This document shows, piece after piece, positions 1-8,684 of a DNA stretch of 64,000 nucleotides. The notes under the pieces are model-generated. The model did no database searches and had not been told where the DNA came from. It saw only the letters and a program-made list of their open reading frames with translations. This DNA comes from Yoonia ponticola. GTDB lineage: Bacteria; Pseudomonadota; Alphaproteobacteria; Rhodobacterales; Rhodobacteraceae. The position numbers and the translations under genes were made by a program. Every line of letters starts with the position of its first letter. Within the stretch, counting starts at the first letter, position 1. The DNA lies in contig NZ_JACIJM010000001.1 of NCBI RefSeq assembly GCF_014199395.1, positions 248,001 through 312,000 of the forward strand. Reading direction: 5' to 3'.

Positions 1-328
1 CCCCGGATGGTTCACCACGGCCCCGATTCCCGCCGCGCAAAAGTTGATGCACCGTCTCGGTTGGACCACAGGTGACGTCGACCTGTGGGAAGTGAACGAA
101 GCCTTCGCCGTGGTACCAATGGCATTCATGCACGATCTCGGAATCCCACGCGACAAAATCAACGTAAACGGCGGCGCATGTGCATTGGGCCATCCCATCG
201 GCGCATCAGGCGCACGGATCATTGTCACGCTTCTCAATGCTCTCGAAAAACGGAACCTCAAACGCGGCATCGCAGCCATCTGCATCGGTGGCGGCGAAGG
301 TACGGCAATCGCGATCGAACGCCCCTAA
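1..328 (+). CDS. Thiolase (acetyl-CoA C-acetyltransferase family), 3' end only
   Basis: C-terminal part (about 108 residues) of a thiolase; the 5' part lies outside the window. The frame is open from the first bases. It carries the NEAFA segment that shapes the active site and the C-terminal thiolase signature around GGACALGHPIGASGAR, whose GHP histidine is catalytic in the family, followed by the usual GGG-containing tail. Thiolases condense or cleave acyl-CoA with acetyl-CoA. Whether this one works in polyhydroxybutyrate synthesis, beta-oxidation or the ethylmalonyl-CoA route cannot be told from the tail. A perfect hairpin follows about 30 bases after the stop and may end transcription. Confidence 0.93.
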   Translation, partial: PGWFTTAPIPAAQKLMHRLGWTTGDVDLWEVNEAFAVVPMAFMHDLGIPRDKINVNGGACALGHPIGASGARIIVTLLNALEKRNLKRGIAAICIGGGEGTAIAIERP

Positions 329-360
329 CTTCTTTGGTTCTTTCTATACCCCGGGGAGGT

Positions 361-394
361 CTGGAGGGGCTGGCCCCTCCAGCATCGCGACGCG
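361..394. repeat. Intergenic hairpin repeat, copy 1 (GGGG-CTGG-CCCC plus TCGCGACGC)
   Basis: A perfect 9-bp stem (CTGGAGGGG at 361-369, CCCCTCCAG at 374-382) closes on a CTGG loop and is followed by TCGCGACGC at 385-393. The same layout, with a CTGG loop and the same nonamer downstream, occurs at 24552-24609. It sits between the thiolase stop and msrC, so it could act as a terminator although no T-run follows. Confidence 0.6.
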
Positions 395-430
395 AAACGC
401 GGCGCAATTTCAGTCACAACAGGTAAAACC

Positions 431-883
431 ATGCACGCAGACTACGGACTTCTTTCCAAAACCATCACCTCGCTGACCGAAGGCGAAGACGACACCGTGG
501 CGCTTATGGCGACCATCGCGTGCGAGCTTCACCACAGTGATGACCGCTTTGACTGGACTGGTTTCTACCGCGTCACAGCACCCGAAATGCTAAAAATCGG
601 CCCCTACCAAGGGGGGCACGGCTGCCTTCAAATCCCATTTTCGCGTGGGGTTTGCGGTGCCGCTGCACGGACTGGTCAAACCCAACTGGTCGACGATGTC
701 GACGCCTTCCCAGGCCACATCGCCTGCGCATCTTCCACCCGCTCCGAGATCGTTCTTCCCGTTAAAAATAAGGCTGGCGATGTGATTGCAGTGCTGGATA
801 TCGATAGCAATCAACCTGCCGCCTTCACGCAGGACGATGTCACCGCATTGACCGCTATTCTGGATGGTACTTTCGCACGTTAA
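431..883 (+). CDS. msrC: Free methionine-(R)-sulfoxide reductase (GAF-fold fRMsr)
   Basis: A 150-residue single GAF-domain protein. Family members reduce free L-methionine-(R)-sulfoxide with thioredoxin as donor, in the cytoplasm. Three cysteines sit at 65 (GGHGC), 75 (RGVCG) and 99 (GHIAC); their spacing of 10 and 24 residues is the same as the Cys84/94/118 triad of the E. coli enzyme, and the surrounding FPGHIAC and SEIVLP blocks are also typical. Length is normal for the family. It stands alone between the thiolase and the regulator at 975; a role in oxidative repair of methionine is inferred from the family, not from neighbours. Confidence 0.92.
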   Translation: MHADYGLLSKTITSLTEGEDDTVALMATIACELHHSDDRFDWTGFYRVTAPEMLKIGPYQGGHGCLQIPFSRGVCGAAARTGQTQLVDDVDAFPGHIACASSTRSEIVLPVKNKAGDVIAVLDIDSNQPAAFTQDDVTALTAILDGTFAR

Positions 884-903
884 ATCACTTCGTGGAATTA
901 CCG

Positions 904-930
904 CGTGAAATTTTTCCTTGAATTTTCACG
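904..930. promoter_or_regulatory. Palindromic operator upstream of the XRE-cupin regulator
   Basis: Inverted repeat with arms CGTGAAATTT (904-913) and AATTTTCACG (921-930): ten-base arms with one mismatch. It lies 45 bases before the regulator ATG at 975 and in front of the whole betaine operon, where an autoregulatory XRE protein would bind. The identity of the binder is inferred from position. Confidence 0.5.
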
Positions 931-974
931 AATCTCTGCCACGGTGCTCGGGTAATCCTAGTCCCGTGGTCCCG

Positions 975-1544
975 ATGAAACACGACATCCCCATCGACGC
1001 GCGCACCCTTGGTGCCGACTTGCGTGCCCTACGCAAAGCGCGGGGAATGACGCTGATCGCCTTGGCCGAAAAGTTGGGTAAATCCGTCGGCTGGCTGAGC
1101 CAAGTCGAACGCGACAAATCCAGCCCTACGGTTGCCGACTTGCGTGCCATGGCAGCGGTCCTCGACGTGTCGGTATCCAGCCTTTTCCGCACCAGCGCCG
1201 CGCCAGGTGAAGAAGGGCTGATCGTGCGCGCCGATGCCCGTCGCCCCATCGGATCGCGGGTTGCAGGATCGACCGAACAACTGCTTTCGCCTGATCTGAC
1301 CGACGATTTCGAGATGATCCATTCCGTCTTCGAACCACACGCCTACCTGCCCGAACCCGCCACTCGCCCAACCCAAGAAGTCGGCTACATCGTTTCGGGC
1401 AACTTTGATCTGTGGATCGACGGGACACTTTTCCACTTAACCGCTGGCGACAGCTTTCGCATCCGTGGTCACACATACCGCTGGGCAAATCCGCATGACG
1501 CGCCCTGCGTCGTCATCTGGGTCATCGCCCCGCCAGTTTATTAA
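975..1544 (+). CDS. XRE-family transcriptional regulator with C-terminal cupin domain
   Basis: 189 residues. An N-terminal helix-turn-helix (about residues 10-65, with ...KSVGWLSQVERDKSSP.. typical of XRE repressors) is joined to a cupin barrel (about 105-187) that in this class senses a small molecule. The frame is open to an upstream TTG at 918, but that start would fall inside the palindrome at 904-930, so ATG 975 is preferred. Only 22 bases separate it from the dimethylglycine dehydrogenase-like gene, so it probably heads and controls that operon, perhaps answering to betaine or a product. Ligand unknown. Confidence 0.85.
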   Translation: MKHDIPIDARTLGADLRALRKARGMTLIALAEKLGKSVGWLSQVERDKSSPTVADLRAMAAVLDVSVSSLFRTSAAPGEEGLIVRADARRPIGSRVAGSTEQLLSPDLTDDFEMIHSVFEPHAYLPEPATRPTQEVGYIVSGNFDLWIDGTLFHLTAGDSFRIRGHTYRWANPHDAPCVVIWVIAPPVY

Positions 1545-1566
1545 GCCGCTTCACGAAGGAGAAACC

Positions 1567-4017
1567 ATGTCTGATTTTCCAACAACGGCGCGTGTCGTCA
1601 TTATCGGTGGCGGCGTCGTGGGCGTATCCACGCTGTACCATCTCGCGAAAGAAGGCTGGACCGATTGCGTCTTGCTTGAAAAGAACGAACTGACGGCTGG
1701 ATCGACGTGGCATGCGGCGGGCAATTGCCCAAACTTTGCGCCGAACTGGGCCGTGATGAACATGCAGCGGTATTCGCTCGAAATGTACCGGACTTTGGCC
1801 GACGACGTTGACTACCCAATGAACTATCACGTCACAGGTGCGTTGCGGCTTGGCCATACCAAAGAGCGCAAACAAGAGTTCGAACAAGTCTGCGCTCAAG
1901 CCCGCGCAATGGGCCTCCCGCTTGAGATGATCGGCATCGAAGATATGAAGGACTACAACCCCTTTGTCGCGACCCACGACTTGTCAGGTGTGCTGTGGGA
2001 TCCGATGGACGGCGACATTGATCCCGCTCAACTGACCCAAGCGCTCGCGAAAGGCGCACGCGATCTGGGCGCTCGGATAGAACGCTTTTGCCCTGCCACT
2101 GGTGTCACGCAAAAGCCGTCTGGCGAATGGGTCGTGCACACGGATAAAGGCGATATCACCTGTGACAAGGTCGTGAATGCGGCAGGCTACTACGCCGCGC
2201 GCGTGGGTGAATGGTTCAAGCCCTACGGCGGGCGCGACGTGCCGTTAACCGTGATGTCGCACCAATACTTCCTAACCGAAGAAATCCTCGAGATCGCCGC
2301 ATGGACTAAGGAAAACGGTAAGAAAACCCCGATGATCCGCGATGTGGACAGCAGTTATTACCTGCGTCAGGACAAAAATGGCCTCAACCTTGGGCCTTAC
2401 GAGCGGAATTGCAAAGCGCATTGGACGACCAAAGACGACCCGATGCCGCATGACTTCAGCTTTCAACTATATCCCGACGATCTTGAACGGCTCGAATGGT
2501 ATATCGAAGACGCGATGGCGCGTGTGCCGGTCCTTGGCACGGCTGGCGTTGGCCGCAATATCAACGGCCCGATCCCCTATGCGCCCGACGGTTTGCCGAT
2601 GATTGGCCCGATGCCCGGTGTCACTAACGCTTACGAGGCGCATTCATTTACCTTTGGAATTGTGCAGGGCGGCGGCGCTGGAAAAGTCATGGCTGAATGG
2701 CTGATCCATGGCGAGACTGATATCGATATGTGGGCCTGTGATCCGCGGCGTTACACCGACTATGCCGATGCAGATTACTGCGAATCCAAAGCGTTAGAAA
2801 CCTATGGCCATGAATACGGGATGCACTTCCCGCGTAAAAACTGGCCCGCTGGCCGCGATAAAAAGCTGTCGCCAAACCATACGACTTTGATCGCATCCGG
2901 CGCACAGATGGGCGCCTACAATGGCTGGGAACGGGCGAATTGGTTTGCGCACGACGGCGAAGATACGACGCTAGAGGCAACCGAAACGTGGGAACGCGCA
3001 GGCCCATGGAACGCCGCCATTGAGCGCGAAGTCACCGCCGCGACCAACGACGTCGCCGTGCTCGATATGCCCGGATTTTCGCGCTACACCTTAACTGGCG
3101 TTGGGGCGGCGGAATGGCTGCGCACCCAAATCGCTGGGGCCTTGCCCAAGGTGGGCCGCATGAATTTGGGCTATTTCACCGATACCCGCGGGCGCATCGT
3201 GACCGAAGTCACGATCATCCGTTGGGCCGACGACGATTTCTGGTTGATGACCGCCGCTGTCGCGCAATGGCACGACTTTGAATTTCTGCGCGACCGACTC
3301 ACGTCCGGATTAACCATAACCGACATCACCAAAGATTGGTCGACGCATATCGTATCCGGCGAAAAATCCCGCGATCTGTTGGGGCAAGTTGGCGACGCTG
3401 ACCTGTCCACGGGTTGGCTCACGATTCAAGACGCCACCATCGCGGGCAAGTCCTGCAAACTGTTCCGCATTAACTTTGGCGGCGAACTTGGCTGGGAAGT
3501 TCATACCGCCTTTGACGACGCCGCTACCGTCTACAAAGCGATACGCGACGCAGGGGCCACTCCATTCGGCATGTACGCCTTGAACGCAATGCGCATCGAA
3601 AAAGGTTACCGCACTTGGAAGGGCGACCTGTCCACCGACTACACGCTGCTTGAAGGCGGAATGGAGCGTTTCATCCGTTTCGACAAACCCCAAGACTTCC
3701 CTGGCAAGGCGTCATTACTTGCGGAAAAACAAAGGGGTAGCAAAAAAATGTTCTGTACGCTGACCTTTGATACACCCGCCGCTGCGGATGCGCCTTACAT
3801 GTCACCGATCATGTTCGGGGACGAAGTGGTTGGTGAGACGACATCGGGTGATTTCGGCTACCGCGTGAACAAATCCATCGCCCTCGGGATGCTGCGCGCC
3901 GACCTGAACGTGCCGGGAACCAAGGTCGAAGTCGCGTTCTACGGCGCACGCCTCACCGCCACCGTGCAAGCGGATCAGCCGCTATGGGACCCCGAAAATG
4001 CGCGGATAAAAGCTTAA
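1567..4017 (+). CDS. dmgdh: FAD-dependent oxidoreductase with GCV_T domains, dimethylglycine dehydrogenase-like
   Basis: 816 residues, cytoplasmic. N-terminal FAD-binding fold (VVIIGGGVVG, residues 10-19), the GSTWHAAG segment whose His49 aligns with the histidine that carries covalent FAD in mammalian dimethylglycine and sarcosine dehydrogenases, a DAO-type oxidoreductase body to about 400, then an aminomethyltransferase (GCV_T) half that binds tetrahydrofolate in relatives. By remembered alignment LTAGSTWHAAG, DGDIDP and VNAAGYYA resemble dimethylglycine dehydrogenase more than sarcosine dehydrogenase. Expected reaction: dimethylglycine to sarcosine with methylene-THF. Start ATG 1567 follows GAAGGAG. 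Next genes: a betaine methyltransferase and a second, sarcosine-like paralogue. Confidence 0.8.
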   Translation: MSDFPTTARVVIIGGGVVGVSTLYHLAKEGWTDCVLLEKNELTAGSTWHAAGNCPNFAPNWAVMNMQRYSLEMYRTLADDVDYPMNYHVTGALRLGHTKERKQEFEQVCAQARAMGLPLEMIGIEDMKDYNPFVATHDLSGVLWDPMDGDIDPAQLTQALAKGARDLGARIERFCPATGVTQKPSGEWVVHTDKGDITCDKVVNAAGYYAARVGEWFKPYGGRDVPLTVMSHQYFLTEEILEIAAWTKENGKKTPMIRDVDSSYYLRQDKNGLNLGPYERNCKAHWTTKDDPMPHDFSFQLYPDDLERLEWYIEDAMARVPVLGTAGVGRNINGPIPYAPDGLPMIGPMPGVTNAYEAHSFTFGIVQGGGAGKVMAEWLIHGETDIDMWACDPRRYTDYADADYCESKALETYGHEYGMHFPRKNWPAGRDKKLSPNHTTLIASGAQMGAYNGWERANWFAHDGEDTTLEATETWERAGPWNAAIEREVTAATNDVAVLDMPGFSRYTLTGVGAAEWLRTQIAGALPKVGRMNLGYFTDTRGRIVTEVTIIRWADDDFWLMTAAVAQWHDFEFLRDRLTSGLTITDITKDWSTHIVSGEKSRDLLGQVGDADLSTGWLTIQDATIAGKSCKLFRINFGGELGWEVHTAFDDAATVYKAIRDAGATPFGMYALNAMRIEKGYRTWKGDLSTDYTLLEGGMERFIRFDKPQDFPGKASLLAEKQRGSKKMFCTLTFDTPAAADAPYMSPIMFGDEVVGETTSGDFGYRVNKSIALGMLRADLNVPGTKVEVAFYGARLTATVQADQPLWDPENARIKA

Positions 4018-4062
4018 CAGTCGCAGCCGCTATATTTGAAATTAACCATGAAAGGGCATGAC

Positions 4063-4950
4063 ATGACCCGTGAAATCACACTTCTCGATGGCGGTATGGG
4101 CCAAGAATTGGTCCATCGCACTGGCGACAATCCGACCCCGCTGTGGGCTACCGACGTCATGTACGCGCACCCGGGTCTGGTTGGGCAAATCCACAGTGAT
4201 TATTTCAATGCGGGGGCTACGGTCGCCACGACCAACACCTATGCCATTCATCGCGACCGACTTGTTGGCACCGATTTTGAAAACAATTTCGAAGCTTTGG
4301 TAAACACCGCGTTAAAAGAAGCGGTCGATGTCAAACGCGCAGGCACGCGCATCGCCGGATCGATCGGGCCGTTGATCGCATCCTATAGACCGGACATTCA
4401 TCCCGACATTACGAAAGCAACGCCGCTTTATGCCGAAGTCGCACAACTGCTCGAACCTGTGGTGGATCTGATTCTCGTCGAAACCGTGGCGTCTGTCAGC
4501 CATGCACAGTCGTCGCTCGCTGGGGCGAAAACGGCGGGAAAACCTGTGTGGATAGCGTTCACTTTGGACGATGAAGACGGGACAAAGTTGCGCTCCGGCG
4601 AAAGTCTGGCGGATGCAATTGCCGTCTGCGACGACGCCGACGCGCTGCTCGCGAATTGTTCGTCACCCGAGGCCTTGGATGCCGCAATGCCCATTCTAGC
4701 GCAATGCGACAAGCCATTCGGCGGCTACGCCAACGCCTTTACCATGATCACCAAAGCATTTCTTGCAGCCAAACCCACCGTCAGCGCCCTGCAGGAACGC
4801 CGTGACATGGGCCCTGACGCCTATGCGGCGCATGTGATGAAATGGGTGGCAGATGGGGCCACAATCGTCGGTGGCTGCTGCGAAGTTGGCCCAAAACATA
4901 TCAAAGCCATCGCCGACGCGCTGCGTTCCGTTGGTTACAAAATCGTCTAA
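4063..4950 (+). CDS. bmt: Betaine-homocysteine S-methyltransferase-like protein
   Basis: 295 residues of the zinc-dependent homocysteine S-methyltransferase fold. LLDGGMGQEL opens the barrel; Cys199 (ANCS) and Cys272-Cys273 (GGCCEVGP) form the three-cysteine zinc site. Family members move a methyl group from glycine betaine (or S-methylmethionine) to homocysteine, giving methionine and dimethylglycine. Placement between a dimethylglycine dehydrogenase-like and a sarcosine dehydrogenase-like gene argues for betaine. In-frame TTG 4036 and ATG 4048 exist, but AAAGGG sits six bases before ATG 4063, which also fits the family N-terminus. Confidence 0.82.
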   Translation: MTREITLLDGGMGQELVHRTGDNPTPLWATDVMYAHPGLVGQIHSDYFNAGATVATTNTYAIHRDRLVGTDFENNFEALVNTALKEAVDVKRAGTRIAGSIGPLIASYRPDIHPDITKATPLYAEVAQLLEPVVDLILVETVASVSHAQSSLAGAKTAGKPVWIAFTLDDEDGTKLRSGESLADAIAVCDDADALLANCSSPEALDAAMPILAQCDKPFGGYANAFTMITKAFLAAKPTVSALQERRDMGPDAYAAHVMKWVADGATIVGGCCEVGPKHIKAIADALRSVGYKIV

Positions 4951-4980
4951 CACCATTATTTCGCGAAAGGATTCGTCACG

Positions 4981-7431
4981 ATGGCAACCCCTCCCAATCA
5001 GGCCCGCGTTGTCATTATTGGCGGCGGCGTCATCGGTTGTTCGGTCGCGTACCACCTCGCGAAACTGGGTTGGAAAGACGTGGTTTTACTGGAACGCAAG
5101 CAACTGACGTCAGGGACAACATGGCATGCGGCAGGGTTAATCGCACAGCTTCGCGCGACAGCGAACATGACCAAACTCGCGAAGTACTCACAAGAACTTT
5201 ACGGTAATCTCGAAGCTGAAACTGGCGTCGCGACGGGTTTCAAGCGCAATGGTTCGATCACCGTCGCCTTAACAAACGAGCGTCGCGAAGAAATCTACCG
5301 CCAAGCCGCGATGGCCCGCGCCTTTGGTGTGGACGTCGAAGAAATCAGTCCCGCGGAAGTGAAGCAACGCTACGAACACCTCAACATCGAAGGCGTGACA
5401 GCGGGCGTCTATCTGCCGTTGGACGGGCAGGGTGATCCAGCCAATATCGCGCTCGCGCTCGCCAAAGGCGCACGGCAAAACGGCGCACAAGTCATTGAGC
5501 GGACTCTCGTGACAGGCGTGAAAAAAGACGGACGGCGTATCACTGGCGTCGTTTGGGAGCAGGGCGACCAAACGGGACACATCGCCTGCGATATGGTCGT
5601 GAATTGCGGTGGGATGTGGGGGCATCAAGTGGGCAAAATGTTGGGCACAAATGTTCCGCTGCACGCCTGCGAACACTTCTACATCGTCACCGAAAACATC
5701 CCGAACTTGACACAAATGCCGGTGCTCCGCGTGCCGGACGAGTGCGCGTATTACAAAGAAGACGCGGGTAAAATCTTGCTCGGCGCGTTTGAACCAAACG
5801 CCAAACCGTGGGCAATGGACGGCATCCCGCATGACTTTGAATTCGACCAACTGCCCGAAGATTTCGACCACTTCGAACCGATCTTAGAACGCGCGGTTGA
5901 CCGCTTACCGATGCTCGCCGAGGCGGGGATACACACATTCTTTAACGGCCCAGAATCCTTCACGCCCGACGACGCTTATCACCTTGGTCTCGCCCCAGAC
6001 ATGGACAACGTCTGGGTCGCTGCGGGCTTTAATTCTATCGGCATTCAGTCAGCTGGCGGCGCGGGTATGGCGCTAGCCCAATGGATGGACACCGGCGAGA
6101 AACCGTTCGATTTGGGCGACGTCGATATCAGTCGGATGCAACCATTCCAAGGCAACAAAACCTACCTGATCGAGCGGTCCAAAGAAACACTCGGACTGCT
6201 CTACGCCGACCATTTTCCATTTCGCCAAAAAGCTACCGCACGCGGCATCCGGCGCACACCATTCCACGCGCATCTGCTTGAACGCGGTGCTGTCATGGGT
6301 GAACTCGCCGGATGGGAACGCGCCAATTGGTTCGCCCGAGATGGACAAAACCCAGCATATGAATACAGCTGGTCTCGACAAAACTTCTTTGACAACGTGC
6401 GCGATGAACACATGGCTGTCCGAGAAAACGTTGGTATGTATGACATGTCTTCCTTCGGTAAAATCCGTGTCGAAGGCCGAGACGCCATGGCGTTTATGAA
6501 TTACATCGGGGGTGGCAACTTTGACGTGCCAGTCGGCAAAATTGTCTACACACAGTTCCTAAATTCCAAAGCAGGGATCGAGGCGGACGTGACCGTTACC
6601 CGCATCGAACCAGACTGCTTTTTGGTCGTTACACCAGCCGCCACACGCCTTGCAGACCAAACATGGATGCGCCGCAACACAGGCAATTTTAACGTCGTGA
6701 TCACCGACGTGACTGCGGGCGAAGGCATCCTTGCAATCATGGGGCCACGCGCACGTGACGTATTACAATCCGTGTCGCCCAATGATTTCACAAACGAAAC
6801 CAACCCATTCGGCACAGCGCAAGAAATCGAAATCGGCATGGGCACCGCCCGCGTCCATCGCGTGACCTACGTCGGTGAATTGGGGTGGGAGGTCTATGTG
6901 CCTGCGGATCAATGTGGCCACGTGTTCGAAACCATCGCGGCTGCTGGGCGTGATTTCAATCTAAAACTGTGCGGAATGCACATGATGGACACGTGCCGCA
7001 TGGAAAAAGGGTTTCGTCATTTTGGCCATGACATCACATCAGAAGACCACGTTCTTGAAGCCGGTCTCGGCTTTGCGGTTAAGACGGAGAAGCCTGATTT
7101 CATTGGCCGCGACGCAGTTCTACGAAAACGTGAAACAGGTCTGAAACAGCGGCTTGTGCAGTTCAAACTCACCGACCCTAAACCACTTCTCTACCATAAC
7201 GAACCGATCTTGCGCGATGGAAAAACCTGCGGTTACCTTTCATCGGGAGGTTACGGGCATCATGTCGGCGCGGCAATCGGGATGGGATACGTACCATGCG
7301 TCGAGCCGGGCGAAACCGTAGCAGATATGCTCGCCAGTGACTACGAAATTGATGTGATGGGCCGTAAAGTCAAAGCCGAAGTACAGTTGAAGCCGTTCTA
7401 TGATCCTACAGGAGCACGTGCCAAAGCCTGA
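4981..7431 (+). CDS. sardh: FAD-dependent oxidoreductase with GCV_T domains, sarcosine dehydrogenase-like
   Basis: 816 residues, the same length and domain order as the gene at 1567: FAD fold (VVIIGGGVIG), covalent-FAD histidine candidate His49 in SGTTWHAAG, DAO body, then folate-binding aminomethyltransferase half. The segments TTWHAAGL..QLR, GAQVIE and VVNCGG resemble mammalian sarcosine dehydrogenase, so the expected step is sarcosine to glycine plus methylene-THF. It begins 30 bases after the methyltransferase stop with AAAGGA upstream and closes the operon; the next gene converges with only 8 bases between. Confidence 0.8.
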   Translation: MATPPNQARVVIIGGGVIGCSVAYHLAKLGWKDVVLLERKQLTSGTTWHAAGLIAQLRATANMTKLAKYSQELYGNLEAETGVATGFKRNGSITVALTNERREEIYRQAAMARAFGVDVEEISPAEVKQRYEHLNIEGVTAGVYLPLDGQGDPANIALALAKGARQNGAQVIERTLVTGVKKDGRRITGVVWEQGDQTGHIACDMVVNCGGMWGHQVGKMLGTNVPLHACEHFYIVTENIPNLTQMPVLRVPDECAYYKEDAGKILLGAFEPNAKPWAMDGIPHDFEFDQLPEDFDHFEPILERAVDRLPMLAEAGIHTFFNGPESFTPDDAYHLGLAPDMDNVWVAAGFNSIGIQSAGGAGMALAQWMDTGEKPFDLGDVDISRMQPFQGNKTYLIERSKETLGLLYADHFPFRQKATARGIRRTPFHAHLLERGAVMGELAGWERANWFARDGQNPAYEYSWSRQNFFDNVRDEHMAVRENVGMYDMSSFGKIRVEGRDAMAFMNYIGGGNFDVPVGKIVYTQFLNSKAGIEADVTVTRIEPDCFLVVTPAATRLADQTWMRRNTGNFNVVITDVTAGEGILAIMGPRARDVLQSVSPNDFTNETNPFGTAQEIEIGMGTARVHRVTYVGELGWEVYVPADQCGHVFETIAAAGRDFNLKLCGMHMMDTCRMEKGFRHFGHDITSEDHVLEAGLGFAVKTEKPDFIGRDAVLRKRETGLKQRLVQFKLTDPKPLLYHNEPILRDGKTCGYLSSGGYGHHVGAAIGMGYVPCVEPGETVADMLASDYEIDVMGRKVKAEVQLKPFYDPTGARAKA

Positions 7432-7439
7432 TAAAAGCA

Positions 7440-8462
7440 TTATTCGACAATGTTCATCGTCAGTTCCAGTGTCAGTTGATTGGTGTGATTTGTCCTGACG
7501 ACAGTGCCGCCAAGCTGGCTTGCAAAATCGTCGAGTAGCGACGTGCAAAAATCGCCTTCGACGTGGTTTTCGCGATCATCAATGCTGCTTGTCGTCTCGG
7601 TCCAACTCAAGAAAACCTCATCGGACGTTTTGGGCGTGACTGCGAGTTCGATACTGTTCCGACCTGCCGATAGTGCCTCGCGTCGTGCGGCACTGTTGGC
7701 GATTTCGGACAGAAACATCGCAAGTGGTAAGATTTTGTCCGGATGGATCGCGATGTCTGGATTGCACTCAATCACCAAATGGGGGGGGGCTCTCGGGTCA
7801 TCGACCAACAAAGAGGCAAGCGAGGCGTCGAGGATTTGGCGAATGCTGATTGGCTCGCCTGCTGCTGCATGCGTCAACATCGAATGCACCGTTGAAAATG
7901 CGTCGATTTGCGACCGTAACGTAGCTGCAAAGTCACGTTGGCTCTCGGCAGTGCTTTCGCCCAAATCGATCAGCCGACGAACAAGAGCAAAGGTGTTTTC
8001 AGCCTGTTTGTTGATCGCATCTGCGCGAATCTTCTGGTGCGTGACGTCCCATATAACACCGACCATGTACAATGGTGTGCCGTCCTCTGAGCGTTCGGTG
8101 ACCTGTCCACGTGCGCCAAGCCACAAAAGTGGACAAGTGTCATCGATGCGGCGCCTGCGAAATTCGACGTCGTAAGATTTGTTTTCGCCTGTCCAGGCAT
8201 GGTTAACAGCCGCGTGAACGTGACTGCTATCTGCAGGGTCCACAACTTCGTAAAAAGTTGTCATGTCCCAAGGTTGGCGATCATAATCCAAGCCCAGCAG
8301 GTTGGCCAGAAAACGGTCGCCCACGACTTCACCACTCGGGATGTTTAACGACCAACTGCCCATGCGACCCGCGTCTAGGGCGAGCAACGCGCGCGTTGGG
8401 GCGCTGAAACTCTCGTAAAGCGCAAGGCGTGCCTTTTCTGGCCGTGTTGGCACGGTAGTCAT
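7440..8462 (-). CDS. PAS-domain protein with degenerate HWE/HisKA_2-type histidine kinase module
   Basis: 340 residues, no membrane segment. Residues about 25-145 form a PAS_3-like sensor (..MGSWSLNIPSGEVVGD.., WDVT at the end). The rest follows the layout of HWE-type kinases, but where these have N-H-R-V-K-N around the phospho-acceptor this protein has N151-K-Q-A-E-N156, with lysine in place of histidine. The N-box is partly kept (EIANSA) and the glycine boxes are hard to find. It may be a pseudokinase sensor or a decaying gene. ATG 8462 has GAGG seven bases upstream; a longer start at 8534 lacks one. Convergent with the betaine operon. Confidence 0.72.
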   Translation of the reverse strand: MTTVPTRPEKARLALYESFSAPTRALLALDAGRMGSWSLNIPSGEVVGDRFLANLLGLDYDRQPWDMTTFYEVVDPADSSHVHAAVNHAWTGENKSYDVEFRRRRIDDTCPLLWLGARGQVTERSEDGTPLYMVGVIWDVTHQKIRADAINKQAENTFALVRRLIDLGESTAESQRDFAATLRSQIDAFSTVHSMLTHAAAGEPISIRQILDASLASLLVDDPRAPPHLVIECNPDIAIHPDKILPLAMFLSEIANSAARREALSAGRNSIELAVTPKTSDEVFLSWTETTSSIDDRENHVEGDFCTSLLDDFASQLGGTVVRTNHTNQLTLELTMNIVE

Positions 8463-8532
8463 TGAGCGACCTCGTTCGTGACACCGCAGTGCGTGGGGAT
8501 GCGTAAGGTGGCGATAGTTAATTATTGATCTC

Positions 8533-8588
8533 ATGAACTGGTGATAAAGTGGATGTTTTCAGCATATGATATATTCCATGAACAGGTG
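8533..8588. repeat. Pair of direct repeats ATGAAC(T/A)GGTG
   Basis: ATGAACTGGTG at 8533-8543 and ATGAACAGGTG at 8578-8588, ten of eleven bases alike and 45 bases apart, flank an AT-rich stretch upstream of the PAS gene. They could be regulator sites for that gene; the binder is unknown. Confidence 0.35.
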
Positions 8589-8633
8589 GTTAACGTGTGC
8601 CGACATTTTTGCAAAATTGAGAAATATCCAACA

Positions 8634-8665
8634 AAAAAAGGCGCAACCAAAGCTGCGCCTTTTCG
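8634..8665 (-). terminator. Rho-independent terminator of ctpA
   Basis: GGCGCA (8640-8645) pairs with TGCGCC (8654-8659), extended by A/T pairs. Read on the minus strand the stem is followed by a run of seven T, 20 bases after the ctpA stop. Confidence 0.85.
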
Positions 8666-8684
8666 AAATCACAGTGCAGATCGC

